Shown in pieces: positions 1-9,955 of a DNA stretch of 38,313 bases; positions within the stretch are counted from its first letter, which is position 1, and every line of letters begins with the position of its first letter. The DNA lies in the NCBI GenBank assembly GCA_945863205.1, contig CAMAZK010000015.1, positions 1-38,313 on the forward strand. Direction: 5' to 3'. The translations under genes and the position numbers were made by a program. The stretch is from Akkermansia muciniphila. Lineage in GTDB: Bacteria > Verrucomicrobiota > Verrucomicrobiia > Verrucomicrobiales > Verrucomicrobiaceae. Under the pieces are notes generated by a model. It did not search any database, was not told where the DNA came from, and saw only the letters and a program-made list of their open reading frames with translations.

Positions 1-793
1 GCGCCTTGCTCTTTTCCGCGGCGGCACGCACGGCCTGGATCATCGCGTTCCGCAATCCATGGCTTTCGAGCTGCTCCAGTGCGGCGATGGTCGTTCCGCC
101 CGGGCTGGTGACTTCATCCCGCAGCGCTGCGGGATGCTTGCCGGTGACCAGCACCATTTCGGCGGCTCCGGCCACGGTTTGCGCCGCCAGCCGCAGTGCG
201 GTGGCACGCGGCAGGCCCATGAGCACGCCGCCGTCCGCCAGCGCCTCGATCACCGTGTAAATGTAGGCCGGGCCGCTGCCGGAGAGGCCGGTGACGGCAT
301 CGAGGAGCTTTTCGGAGACCTCGTCCGCCGTGCCGACGGCGCCGAGAATCTTCTGGGCCATGGCTGCGTCTTTCGCGGTGGCCTTGATGCCGCGGGCGAA
401 GGCCGCAGCACCCACGCCGACGAGCGCGGGGGTGTTTGGCATGCTGCGGATGACACGCTGGCGTGGGCCGAGCCACGTTTCCAGTTGGGCGAGGGAAACA
501 CCCGCAGCGATGCTGAGGAACAGACGCGTGCCTTTGACCTCGGAGAGCGCCTCGCACAGCGCCTTCACGTCCGCAGGCTTCACCGCGATGATGACCACGT
601 CCGAGGCTGCGGCGACTTCTTCCGGCGTTCCGGTGGTCGTGCGGCAGCTCAGGCACTTGCGCAGGCCGTTCACAGCCTCCGGCACCACGTCGCTGAGCGC
701 CACGCCCAGGCCGCTTTTGCCGAGTGCCTCTTCCACGCCGCGCAGCAGTGCGCCGCCCATTTTCCCGCAGCCGATGAGTCCAATTTTTAACAT
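1..793 (-). CDS. proC: pyrroline-5-carboxylate reductase, 3' end outside window
   Basis: Last step of proline biosynthesis: NAD(P)H-dependent reduction of 1-pyrroline-5-carboxylate to L-proline in the cytoplasm. Translated from the minus strand, the protein starts MLKIGLIGCGKMGGALL, the glycine-rich Rossmann nucleotide-binding loop at residues 4-15. The family's C-terminal dimerisation-domain motifs follow: TGLSGSGPAYIY near residue 170, DGGVLMGLPR near 190, and PGGTTIAALE near 235. The ATG at 793-791 is the only start that puts the Rossmann loop at the N-terminus. About 264 codons are present and the family is usually about 270, so only a few C-terminal residues lie beyond the left edge. It is divergent from the kinase-like gene at 899, with about 100 bp between. 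The call is firm. Confidence 0.95.
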   Translation of the reverse strand, partial: MLKIGLIGCGKMGGALLRGVEEALGKSGLGVALSDVVPEAVNGLRKCLSCRTTTGTPEEVAAASDVVIIAVKPADVKALCEALSEVKGTRLFLSIAAGVSLAQLETWLGPRQRVIRSMPNTPALVGVGAAAFARGIKATAKDAAMAQKILGAVGTADEVSEKLLDAVTGLSGSGPAYIYTVIEALADGGVLMGLPRATALRLAAQTVAGAAEMVLVTGKHPAALRDEVTSPGGTTIAALEQLESHGLRNAMIQAVRAAAEKSKA

Positions 794-898
794 GCCCCCG
801 ACTGTGGGGCGGATGCCGGATTGCGCAAGCGCGCCAATAATCTTGCCTTGCGCGATCCCCCGGTTTTCCGCCATGCTGGCAAAAGTCAGCGAAAAGCG

Positions 899-2374
899 AT
901 GCAGGACGACCCTTTTCACCCCGAACAACTCATCGCCGCAGGGCCGGCGGCGAAAGTCTATCGCGGTGTGGAAAAAGCCACCGGGCGGCGGGTGCTGATC
1001 AAGGCGCTGCATGACATCGAAACGCCGCACGCGCTGGACCGCGAGAAGCTGCAGCTCCTCGCGCCTGCCCTGCTCAAGGTGCGGCACCCGCAGATCGCCG
1101 GACTGATCACGATGATGCCGACGGAGGACGAATTCGCGCTGATCTACGATTTCATGCCAGGAATGAACCTGCTGGCCTTCGCCGCCGCCCGCCGCCCGTC
1201 ATCGGCGGACCTGCGGGCGCTGGCCGTGCAGCTGATGCACGCCCTGATGGTGGGGGAGGTCCTGCACCGGCCGCATGGCGATCCGAAGCCGAGCAATCTC
1301 ATCATCGCCGATCATCCCGGCGGCGGATTGTTTGTGCAGGTGCAGGACTGGGGCCTTTCCCTCGCACGCACGGAGCATCCGCTGGAGACGCTGTGGTTTC
1401 GCGCTCCAGAACTGCACGCCGACGGGCTGCCGACATCCCGGAGCGACCTCTTCACCGCCGCGGCCAGCCTCTTCTGCCTCGCCACGAATTCCGCGCCCGC
1501 CCAGGGCTCCGACCCTGCCGACCTCGTGCGCCAGTGGGGCGCCTTCGACGCCGGGCAGACCCTGCGCCATCTGCGCCCGGACCTCGACACGCCCTTCATC
1601 GACTGGCTCACCTGGCTGCTGCGGCCCGATCCGATGCTGCGGCCGCAGTTTGTCGCCCAGGCGCTCGAAATGCTGACGCCGATGCACCCGCAGCCGCCGC
1701 CTGCCGCGCCCGCAGTGCATCCCCAGGCGCCCAAACCGAAGCCGGTGGCTCAAAAGCCGGTGCCCCCGCCCGCGTCGGCCCCGCCGGCAGCGACATCCTC
1801 AGCCGGTCGCCGGATCATCGCCGTGGTGCTGAATCTCGCCGCACTCGCGGTTCTCGGCTTCTTCCTCTGGCCCGTGATGCGGAATTCGGTTTCCTCATGG
1901 AGCTTCTCGATGCCCGCGGCATTCGCCACCTTAGCGGTGAACAGCACGCCCGCGAACGGGCGCTATGTGCGCATCGAGCTTCCCATCCAACGCGGCATTC
2001 TCAACCTGGCCGAGGTGGAGGTCTTCAGCGGCGGAAAAAACATCGCCCTCAAAGGAAAGGCCACGCAGAGCAGCGTGAGCAACGATGGCACGCCCGATCT
2101 GGCCATCGACGGTAACACGGACGGCGACATGCCCGGGAGCAAGAGCGTCACGCACACCCATGGCAATGTTCGCAGAAGCCCGTGGTGGCGCGTGGACCTC
2201 GGCCAGGCGCTGCCGATCGAGCGCATCGTCATCTGGAACCGCACGGACGGAAAGTTTGGAGACCGCACCGTGGACCTGACCGTGCAGCTCCTGGACGCAA
2301 AGGAGGGCATCGTGTGGGAAGCAAGCGGCCTGCCGAAGCCCGATCCTAAACTGGAAGTCGTCCCTCGTCCCTGA
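899..2374 (+). CDS. transmembrane Ser/Thr kinase-like protein with C-terminal discoidin (F5/8C) ectodomain
   Basis: The 491-residue product has three parts. Residues 5-260 form a Hanks-type kinase fold: VLIKAL with the ATP lysine at 35, catalytic-loop HGDPKPSN at 126-133, DWG at 150-152 in place of DFG, and APE at 169-171. The glycine loop is degenerate and the catalytic-loop Arg is Gly, but the Lys, Asp and Asn needed for catalysis are present, so activity is possible. A proline/alanine-rich linker (about 262-300) leads to one membrane helix (about 305-326). Residues 350-480 resemble an F5/8 type C galactose-binding domain, with YVRIE, AEVEVFSGGKNIAL, and WWRVDLG. The ATG at 899 places the kinase domain near the N-terminus; an in-frame ATG at 821 is the alternative. 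It lies 71 bp upstream of a PSCyt1 gene, probably co-transcribed. Role (inference): signalling in response to a carbohydrate or surface ligand. Confidence 0.75.
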   Translation: MQDDPFHPEQLIAAGPAAKVYRGVEKATGRRVLIKALHDIETPHALDREKLQLLAPALLKVRHPQIAGLITMMPTEDEFALIYDFMPGMNLLAFAAARRPSSADLRALAVQLMHALMVGEVLHRPHGDPKPSNLIIADHPGGGLFVQVQDWGLSLARTEHPLETLWFRAPELHADGLPTSRSDLFTAAASLFCLATNSAPAQGSDPADLVRQWGAFDAGQTLRHLRPDLDTPFIDWLTWLLRPDPMLRPQFVAQALEMLTPMHPQPPPAAPAVHPQAPKPKPVAQKPVPPPASAPPAATSSAGRRIIAVVLNLAALAVLGFFLWPVMRNSVSSWSFSMPAAFATLAVNSTPANGRYVRIELPIQRGILNLAEVEVFSGGKNIALKGKATQSSVSNDGTPDLAIDGNTDGDMPGSKSVTHTHGNVRRSPWWRVDLGQALPIERIVIWNRTDGKFGDRTVDLTVQLLDAKEGIVWEASGLPKPDPKLEVVPRP

Positions 2375-2445
2375 AGCCCGCCGACAGCATAGTCCATGCA
2401 GCCGGCGGCGATTTCGCATCCCGGCACCGCGTATCACTCACCTCC

Positions 2446-5403
<2,958 letters not shown>

Positions 5404-5424
5404 CCCCATGGCGCGCGCATCGTA

Positions 5425-5449
5425 GGGCGGGTGTGGCGACAGCCCGCCC
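5425..5449. repeat. GC-rich hairpin downstream of the first PSCyt1 gene
   Basis: GGGCGGG (5425-5431) pairs with CCCGCCC (5443-5449) across an 11-nt loop, 22 nt after the stop codon. No T-tract follows, so it is either a weak or factor-dependent terminator or an intergenic repeat. Both remain possible. Confidence 0.45.
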
Positions 5450-5513
5450 GTCAGCGAGCGCTTTCGCAAGCCCTCCGAGCGGCTGTGACGGGGCCCGCCT
5501 CCGAAATCCCCGT

Positions 5514-5580
5514 TTGACACTCCGGCATCTCTTTGGAACGTATCAACGCATCCTGATATGTTGATTTGAACGTATCAACG
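5514..5580 (+). promoter_or_regulatory. ahcY promoter with repeated operator-like boxes
   Basis: A consensus-like -35 hexamer TTGACA lies at 5514-5519. Immediately downstream are two identical 13-bp copies of GAACGTATCAACG (5536-5548 and 5568-5580), 32 bp apart, about three helical turns. Between them is an inverted half-site GTTGAT (5560-5565), so ATCAAC (5542-5547) and GTTGAT form an inverted repeat. The boxes cover the expected -10/+1 region and end 36 bp before the ahcY ATG, a layout typical of repressor control. A dedicated methionine-cycle repressor such as an ArsR-type SAH sensor is one possibility, but no regulator is encoded nearby. Confidence 0.55.
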
Positions 5581-5616
5581 AGACTTTCACCCAAACCTGA
5601 ACCCACACGACACCTC

Positions 5617-7020
5617 ATGTCCGATTATAAAGTAAAAGACATCGCCCTCGCCGACTTCGGCCGCAAAGAACTCGACATCGCCGAGAGCGAAATGCCCGGC
5701 CTCATGGCCACCCGCGAGAAGTACGGCCCGAAAAAGCCCCTCGCCGGCGTCCGCATCACCGGTTCCCTGCACATGACCATCCAGACCGGCGTGCTCATCG
5801 AGACGCTGAAGGAACTCGGTGCCGATGTCCGCTGGGCCTCCTGCAACATTTTCTCCACCCAGGACCACGCCGCTTCGGCCATCGCCGCCTCCGGCACCCC
5901 TGTTTTCGCATGGAAGGGTGAGACCCTCGAAGAATACTGGTGGTGCACCTGGAAGGCCATCGTGTTCCCCGGCGGCAAAGGCCCAGAACTCATCGTCGAT
6001 GACGGCGGCGACGTGACCCTCCTCATCCACAAGGGCTATGAAATGGAAAACGGCGACGACTGGGTGAACACCCCGTCCGACAACCACGAAGTGAAGGTCA
6101 TCAAGGACCTCCTCAAGGACATCGCCAAGAACCAGCCCGGCATCTTCCACACGATCGTCAAAGACCTGAAGGGCGTCTCCGAAGAGACCACCACCGGCGT
6201 GCATCGCCTCTATGAAATGGCCCGCGCAGGCAAGCTGCTCTTCCCGGCCATCAACGTGAACGACAGCGTCACCAAGTCCAAGTTCGACAACCTCTACGGC
6301 TGCCGCGAATCCCTGCTCGACGGCATCAAGCGTGCCACCGACGTCATGATCGCCGGCAAAGTCGGCGTCGTCTGCGGTTATGGCGACGTGGGCAAGGGCT
6401 GCGCAGCCGCCCTCCGCGGCATGGGCGCCCAGGTCATCGTCACCGAAATCGACCCCGTCTGCGCCCTCCAGGCAGCCATGGAAGGTCATCGCGTCATGCC
6501 GATCGAAGACACCCTTGGCTACGGCAACATCTACGTCACCACCACGGGCAACAAGGACATCATCACCCTTGAGCACATGGAGAAGATGAAGGACCAGGCC
6601 ATCGTCTGCAACATCGGCCACTTCGACAACGAGATCCAAGTCGATAAGCTCAACGCCCGCAGCGACGTGAAGCGCCTCAACATCAAGGCACAGGTGGACA
6701 AATACACCTTCCCGGCTGGCAACAGCATCTTCATGCTGGCGGAAGGCCGCCTCGTGAACCTCGGCTGCGCCACCGGCCACCCGAGCTTCGTGATGAGCAA
6801 CAGCTTCACCAACCAGACGCTGGCTCAGATCGAACTTTGGGAAACCAAGGACACCCGCCCGATCGGCGTCACCGTCCTGCCGAAGAAGCTCGACGAAGAA
6901 GTCGCCCGCCTCCACCTGGCCAAGATCGGCGTGAAGCTCACCGTGCTCTCCAAGGATCAGGCCGACTACATCGGCGTGCCTGTCGAAGGCCCCTACAAGA
7001 CGGATCACTACCGCTATTAA
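5617..7020 (+). CDS. ahcY: adenosylhomocysteinase (S-adenosyl-L-homocysteine hydrolase)
   Basis: Cytoplasmic NAD-dependent enzyme that splits S-adenosylhomocysteine reversibly into homocysteine and adenosine, clearing the product inhibitor of SAM-dependent methyltransferases. The 467-residue protein matches the family length. Visible motifs are [11 protein letters not shown] near the N-terminus, [11 protein letters not shown] (about 85-95), the NAD-binding loop [10 protein letters not shown] in the centre (about 268), [10 protein letters not shown], and the C-terminal [11 protein letters not shown] carrying the conserved Lys-Tyr tail. ATG 5617 (MSDYKVKDI) is the natural start; an in-frame TTG at 5566 would overlap the operator boxes and is rejected. 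It is expressed alone, from the repeat-rich promoter upstream, and ends at a strong terminator. Confidence 0.97.
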   Translation: MSDYKVKDIALADFGRKELDIAESEMPGLMATREKYGPKKPLAGVRITGSLHMTIQTGVLIETLKELGADVRWASCNIFSTQDHAASAIAASGTPVFAWKGETLEEYWWCTWKAIVFPGGKGPELIVDDGGDVTLLIHKGYEMENGDDWVNTPSDNHEVKVIKDLLKDIAKNQPGIFHTIVKDLKGVSEETTTGVHRLYEMARAGKLLFPAINVNDSVTKSKFDNLYGCRESLLDGIKRATDVMIAGKVGVVCGYGDVGKGCAAALRGMGAQVIVTEIDPVCALQAAMEGHRVMPIEDTLGYGNIYVTTTGNKDIITLEHMEKMKDQAIVCNIGHFDNEIQVDKLNARSDVKRLNIKAQVDKYTFPAGNSIFMLAEGRLVNLGCATGHPSFVMSNSFTNQTLAQIELWETKDTRPIGVTVLPKKLDEEVARLHLAKIGVKLTVLSKDQADYIGVPVEGPYKTDHYRY

Positions 7021-7024
7021 AGTT

Positions 7025-7047
7025 GCTTGGTTCCTGCGGAACCAAGC
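7025..7047 (+). repeat. 10-bp perfect hairpin after ahcY
   Basis: GCTTGGTTCC (7025-7034) and GGAACCAAGC (7038-7047) form an uninterrupted 10-bp stem with a TGC loop, 4 nt past the ahcY stop codon. It lacks a T-tract and may protect the 3' end of the mRNA or act with the stronger terminator at 7095. Confidence 0.6.
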
Positions 7048-7094
7048 CCCCCGTGTTGCACCGCAACAAGGCAACCATCACCACCCCCAAAACC

Positions 7095-7136
7095 CCAAAG
7101 CGCGTCCGGTCGAAAGATCGGGCGCGTTTTGGTTTT
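7095..7136. terminator. bidirectional intrinsic terminator between ahcY and uup
   Basis: A 17-pair stem (7095-7111 with 7116-7132, including three G-T wobbles) is closed by a GAAA tetraloop at 7112-7115 and followed by TTTT on the plus strand. On the minus strand the stem is followed by GGTTTTGG, so it can also end uup transcription. It directly abuts the uup stop codon (7135-7137), which overlaps the T-run. Confidence 0.85.
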
Positions 7137-9033
7137 AGCCACCGCAGGCCACCCGGACCTCCTCCAGCTCCGCCCAGCGCGTGAACTTGCCATCCAGCTC
7201 GCGCTTTTTCGCCTCCAGCTTCGCGATGTAGTCGTTCGTCCCGGCGCCGAGTTTCACAAAGGTCTCCGGGTTGCTCAGTTCGGCCTCCATGGCGGCGATT
7301 TCGCTCTCCAGCGTGGCGATCGCGGCTTCGCAGTCGGCCAGCTCGCGCTGCTCTTTCTGCGACATCTTGCGCGGTTTCGGAGCACTGGCGGCCACGGCTT
7401 TTTCTTTCTTCACGGCGGCGGTGGCGAGGGCCAGCTCGGCGGCGGCCTTGGCGGCGCGTTTTTCCTGATAGTAGCTGTAGTTCCCGGCACATTCATGGAT
7501 GCGGCCCTGGCCTTCGAAAGCGATGATGCGGTCGCACACGCGGTCGAGGAAATAGCGGTCATGGCTGACGACGAGCACGGTGCCTTTGAAGGCGAGGATG
7601 GCCTCTTCCAGGACGCGCATCGTCTGCAGATCGAGGTCGTTCGTGGGCTCGTCGAGAATGAGGAAGTTGCCGCCGCGGCGGAGGATCTTCGCCAGCAGCA
7701 CCCGGCTTTGCTCGCCGCCGCTGAGTTCTTTCACGCGCATGGTCACGCGATCATCGGTGAAGAGGAAGCGCCGCAAATAGGTGCGCACATGCAGCTTTTC
7801 CGGGCCGAACTGCACGAACTCGCTCATCGGCCCCGCCACCTCCTCCATCACGCTGTTTTCGGGATTGAGCAGCAGGCGCTGCTGATCGACGTAGTTGAAG
7901 ATCGTGCGCTTGCCGATGGCGACTTTGCCCTCGTTCGGCTGCTGCTCGCCCATGAGAATGCGCAGCAGCGTGGTTTTGCCGAGGCCGTTCCGCCCGATGA
8001 TGCCGGTGCATGTGCTGGCTTCGAAATTCAGATCGAGATGGCTGAACAACCAGCGGTCATTGATGTGCGCTCCGATGTCCTTGGCCTCGACGACCGTGTT
8101 CGCCAGCGGCGGGGCGGGAGGAATGATCAAATCCATCACCAACTCGGCGTCGGGAGCCGCGATGGCGGACACACGCTCAAACTCATCCAGGCGCGACTGC
8201 TGTTTGGTGCCCCGGCCTCGGACGCCTGCGCGGACGAATTCCAATTCATGTCGCAGGAAGCTCTGACGGCGGCGCTCGGAGTTCGCCTCCACGGATTCGC
8301 GGATGGCCTTGCTCTCCAAAAACGCGCTGTAGTTGCCGGGATGGCTGTAGATGCGGCTGTCGTCGATCTCGATGATGCGCGTGGCCACGCGGTCGAGAAA
8401 GTAGCGGTCATGCGTGACGAAAAGCACCGCGCCGGTGAAGCTGCGCAGAAAAACCTCCAGCCACTCGATGGATTCGGCGTCGAGATGGTTCGTCGGCTCG
8501 TCGAGAAGCAGCAAATCGGGCTGCGAAACGAGCGCACGCGCCAAAGCCACGCGGCGCTTTTCACCGCCGGAGAGTCCTTTGACCAGGCGGTCCGCCGCCG
8601 GCACGCCGAGTTCGTTCATCGCCGTCTGGATGCGCGTTTCGACTCCCCAGCCGTCATGAAGCTGGATCTGGTGCAGCAGTTCGTCCTCCTGGCCGCTTGT
8701 GTAATCGCCAGATTCGTATCGCGCGACCATGTCGAGCAGTTCCTTGGCGCCGGTGCGCACGTTGTCGATCACGCTGGCCTCGTCATCCAGAGTGAACTCC
8801 TGCGCGAGGTGGCTGACGATGATGCCGTTGCGCCGTGAAATCGTGCCGCTGTCCGGCTTCTCCGTGCCGACGAGGATGCGCATGAGGCTGGTCTTGCCTG
8901 CGCCATTGCGACCCACCAGCCCGAGCTTCTCGCCCTCGTGAATGCTCATCGTCGCGTCATTGAAGACCTGCTGCAGCCCGAATTGAAGGCGCAAGTCTTT
9001 GGCGGAAACAACGGCAGGGGTGATGGGTGACAT
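7135..9033 (-). CDS. uup: ABC-F family ATPase, Uup-like
   Basis: A soluble 632-residue protein with two ABC domains and no membrane segments, as in the ribosome-associated ABC-F family. The first ABC domain has Walker A GRNGAGKT (41-48), signature LSGGE (154-158) and Walker B LLLLDEPTNHLD (174-185). A charged arm follows (about 240-290, with the family's RGRGTKQQSRLDEF element). The second domain has Walker A GRNGLGKT (347-354), LSGGEQSR (437-444) and LILDEPTNDLD. Residues 550-632 form a coiled coil with the LxNPETFVKLG pattern of the Uup C-terminal DNA-binding domain, which favours Uup over EttA. Probable role: translation or ribosome-linked function, and genome stability as described for Uup. 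The start is ATG at 9033-9031. Confidence 0.9.
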   Translation of the reverse strand: MSPITPAVVSAKDLRLQFGLQQVFNDATMSIHEGEKLGLVGRNGAGKTSLMRILVGTEKPDSGTISRRNGIIVSHLAQEFTLDDEASVIDNVRTGAKELLDMVARYESGDYTSGQEDELLHQIQLHDGWGVETRIQTAMNELGVPAADRLVKGLSGGEKRRVALARALVSQPDLLLLDEPTNHLDAESIEWLEVFLRSFTGAVLFVTHDRYFLDRVATRIIEIDDSRIYSHPGNYSAFLESKAIRESVEANSERRRQSFLRHELEFVRAGVRGRGTKQQSRLDEFERVSAIAAPDAELVMDLIIPPAPPLANTVVEAKDIGAHINDRWLFSHLDLNFEASTCTGIIGRNGLGKTTLLRILMGEQQPNEGKVAIGKRTIFNYVDQQRLLLNPENSVMEEVAGPMSEFVQFGPEKLHVRTYLRRFLFTDDRVTMRVKELSGGEQSRVLLAKILRRGGNFLILDEPTNDLDLQTMRVLEEAILAFKGTVLVVSHDRYFLDRVCDRIIAFEGQGRIHECAGNYSYYQEKRAAKAAAELALATAAVKKEKAVAASAPKPRKMSQKEQRELADCEAAIATLESEIAAMEAELSNPETFVKLGAGTNDYIAKLEAKKRELDGKFTRWAELEEVRVACGG

Positions 9034-9047
9034 GGGGGTTATGGAGT

Positions 9048-9103
9048 GGCGACGATTCGTCGCCTGAAACTTGAACCTTCTTCATTGGCGACGATTCGTC
9101 GCC
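9048..9103. repeat. twin 17-bp palindromes between uup and the phosphodiesterase gene
   Basis: GGCGACGATTCGTCGCC occurs twice (9048-9064 and 9087-9103). Each copy is a perfect palindrome apart from its central base. TGGAGT before the first and GCTCCAC after the second extend the outer symmetry. The pair lies in the 82-bp gap upstream of uup and downstream of the phosphodiesterase gene. It could be a REP-type element, an operator or an attenuating structure. Confidence 0.7.
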
Positions 9104-9115
9104 GCTCCACAAGAA

Positions 9116-9907
9116 TCAGCGCAAAGCTTCGCGTGCCATCACGGGATCGTCCGTGGTGATGCCATCGACGCCGAGCTTCGCAAAGCGCTGCGCATCCGCA
9201 GGTTTGTTGACCGTCCACACATAGAGGCCGAAGCCGGCGTCGCGAATCTGTTTCACCATCGCCTCGTCCCACGGAAAATCCGCCATGCTGAGGTCGAGAC
9301 CGTCGAGTTGGTCGGCCTTCGTGTCAGCGATGAGCTGCGTGAGATCCGTGGGCTTCTTGTCCTTCGTTTTGCCTGAGGCGAGGCGGTAAACCTTCACCCA
9401 GGGCAGCGCTTTTTTCGACTCTACAGCGGCCTCGCGATTGAAGGCGATGATGGCGAGCTGTGCCGCACGGTCCCTCATCGGCTCCAAAATGCGCTTCAGC
9501 TCCGGCACGATCTCCGCGCCGCATTTCACTTCGATGAAGAAGCGCCGCTTGCCCTCCGGCATCGTCGCCAGCGCCTGTTCCAGCGTGGGGATCTTCTCGT
9601 TTGACCACTCCGCGCTCTTCCAAGAGCCGGCATCCAGCACGGTCAGGTCGGCCTGCTTTGAAACCGCCACGCCCAGCTTCACGCCGGCGGTGCGCTTCGT
9701 GTCCTTGTCATGAATGACGGCCGTTTTGCCGTCGGCGGTGAGATACACGTCCAGTTCGCACGCGTCGCTGCCGCTTTTCCAGGCCAGTTCAAAGGCACCG
9801 AGCGTGTTTTCGGGCGCACGGGCGGAAAAACCGCGATGGGCAATGATTTCGACGGCTTGGGCGGACATGGAGGTCACGGCAAACATGACGAGAAAGAAAC
9901 GGTTCAT
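9116..9907 (-). CDS. secreted glycerophosphodiester phosphodiesterase
   Basis: Hydrolyses glycerophosphodiesters to glycerol-3-phosphate and an alcohol, supplying phosphate or glycerol from phospholipid headgroups. The 263-residue product has a signal peptide (MNRFFLVMFAVTSMSAQA), so it acts outside the cytoplasm. Family motifs are IIAHRG at 21-26 with the catalytic His at 24, APENTLGAFE (31-40), CELDVYLTADGKTAVIHD (50-67) with the metal-binding Glu/Asp pair and second catalytic His, FIEVK (124-128), and the terminal DGITTDDP. The length fits the single-domain GDPD family. ATG at 9907 is chosen because it begins the signal peptide. It is transcribed toward uup and divergent from the haem-protein gene at 9956 with only 48 bp between. 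Confidence 0.9.
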   Translation of the reverse strand: MNRFFLVMFAVTSMSAQAVEIIAHRGFSARAPENTLGAFELAWKSGSDACELDVYLTADGKTAVIHDKDTKRTAGVKLGVAVSKQADLTVLDAGSWKSAEWSNEKIPTLEQALATMPEGKRRFFIEVKCGAEIVPELKRILEPMRDRAAQLAIIAFNREAAVESKKALPWVKVYRLASGKTKDKKPTDLTQLIADTKADQLDGLDLSMADFPWDEAMVKQIRDAGFGLYVWTVNKPADAQRFAKLGVDGITTDDPVMAREALR

Positions 9908-9955
9908 CAGTCGGTGGAAAATCGGTGGTCGGCGGGGCGTTAACTCGCGGTCAAA

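Noticed and set aside
821..898. Upstream ATG start for the kinase-like gene
   Set aside because: It adds 26 residues with no kinase features in a divergent promoter region; ATG 899 fits better, though 821 cannot be excluded.
5404..5616. SAH riboswitch upstream of ahcY
   Set aside because: I could not find the conserved core of the SAH aptamer; the region holds a GC hairpin, a TTGACA element and repeated DNA boxes that fit protein-mediated control better.
7027..8838. 603-codon plus-strand frame opposite the ABC-F ATPase gene
   Set aside because: The minus strand encodes two complete ABC domains with Walker and signature motifs; the plus-strand product has none.
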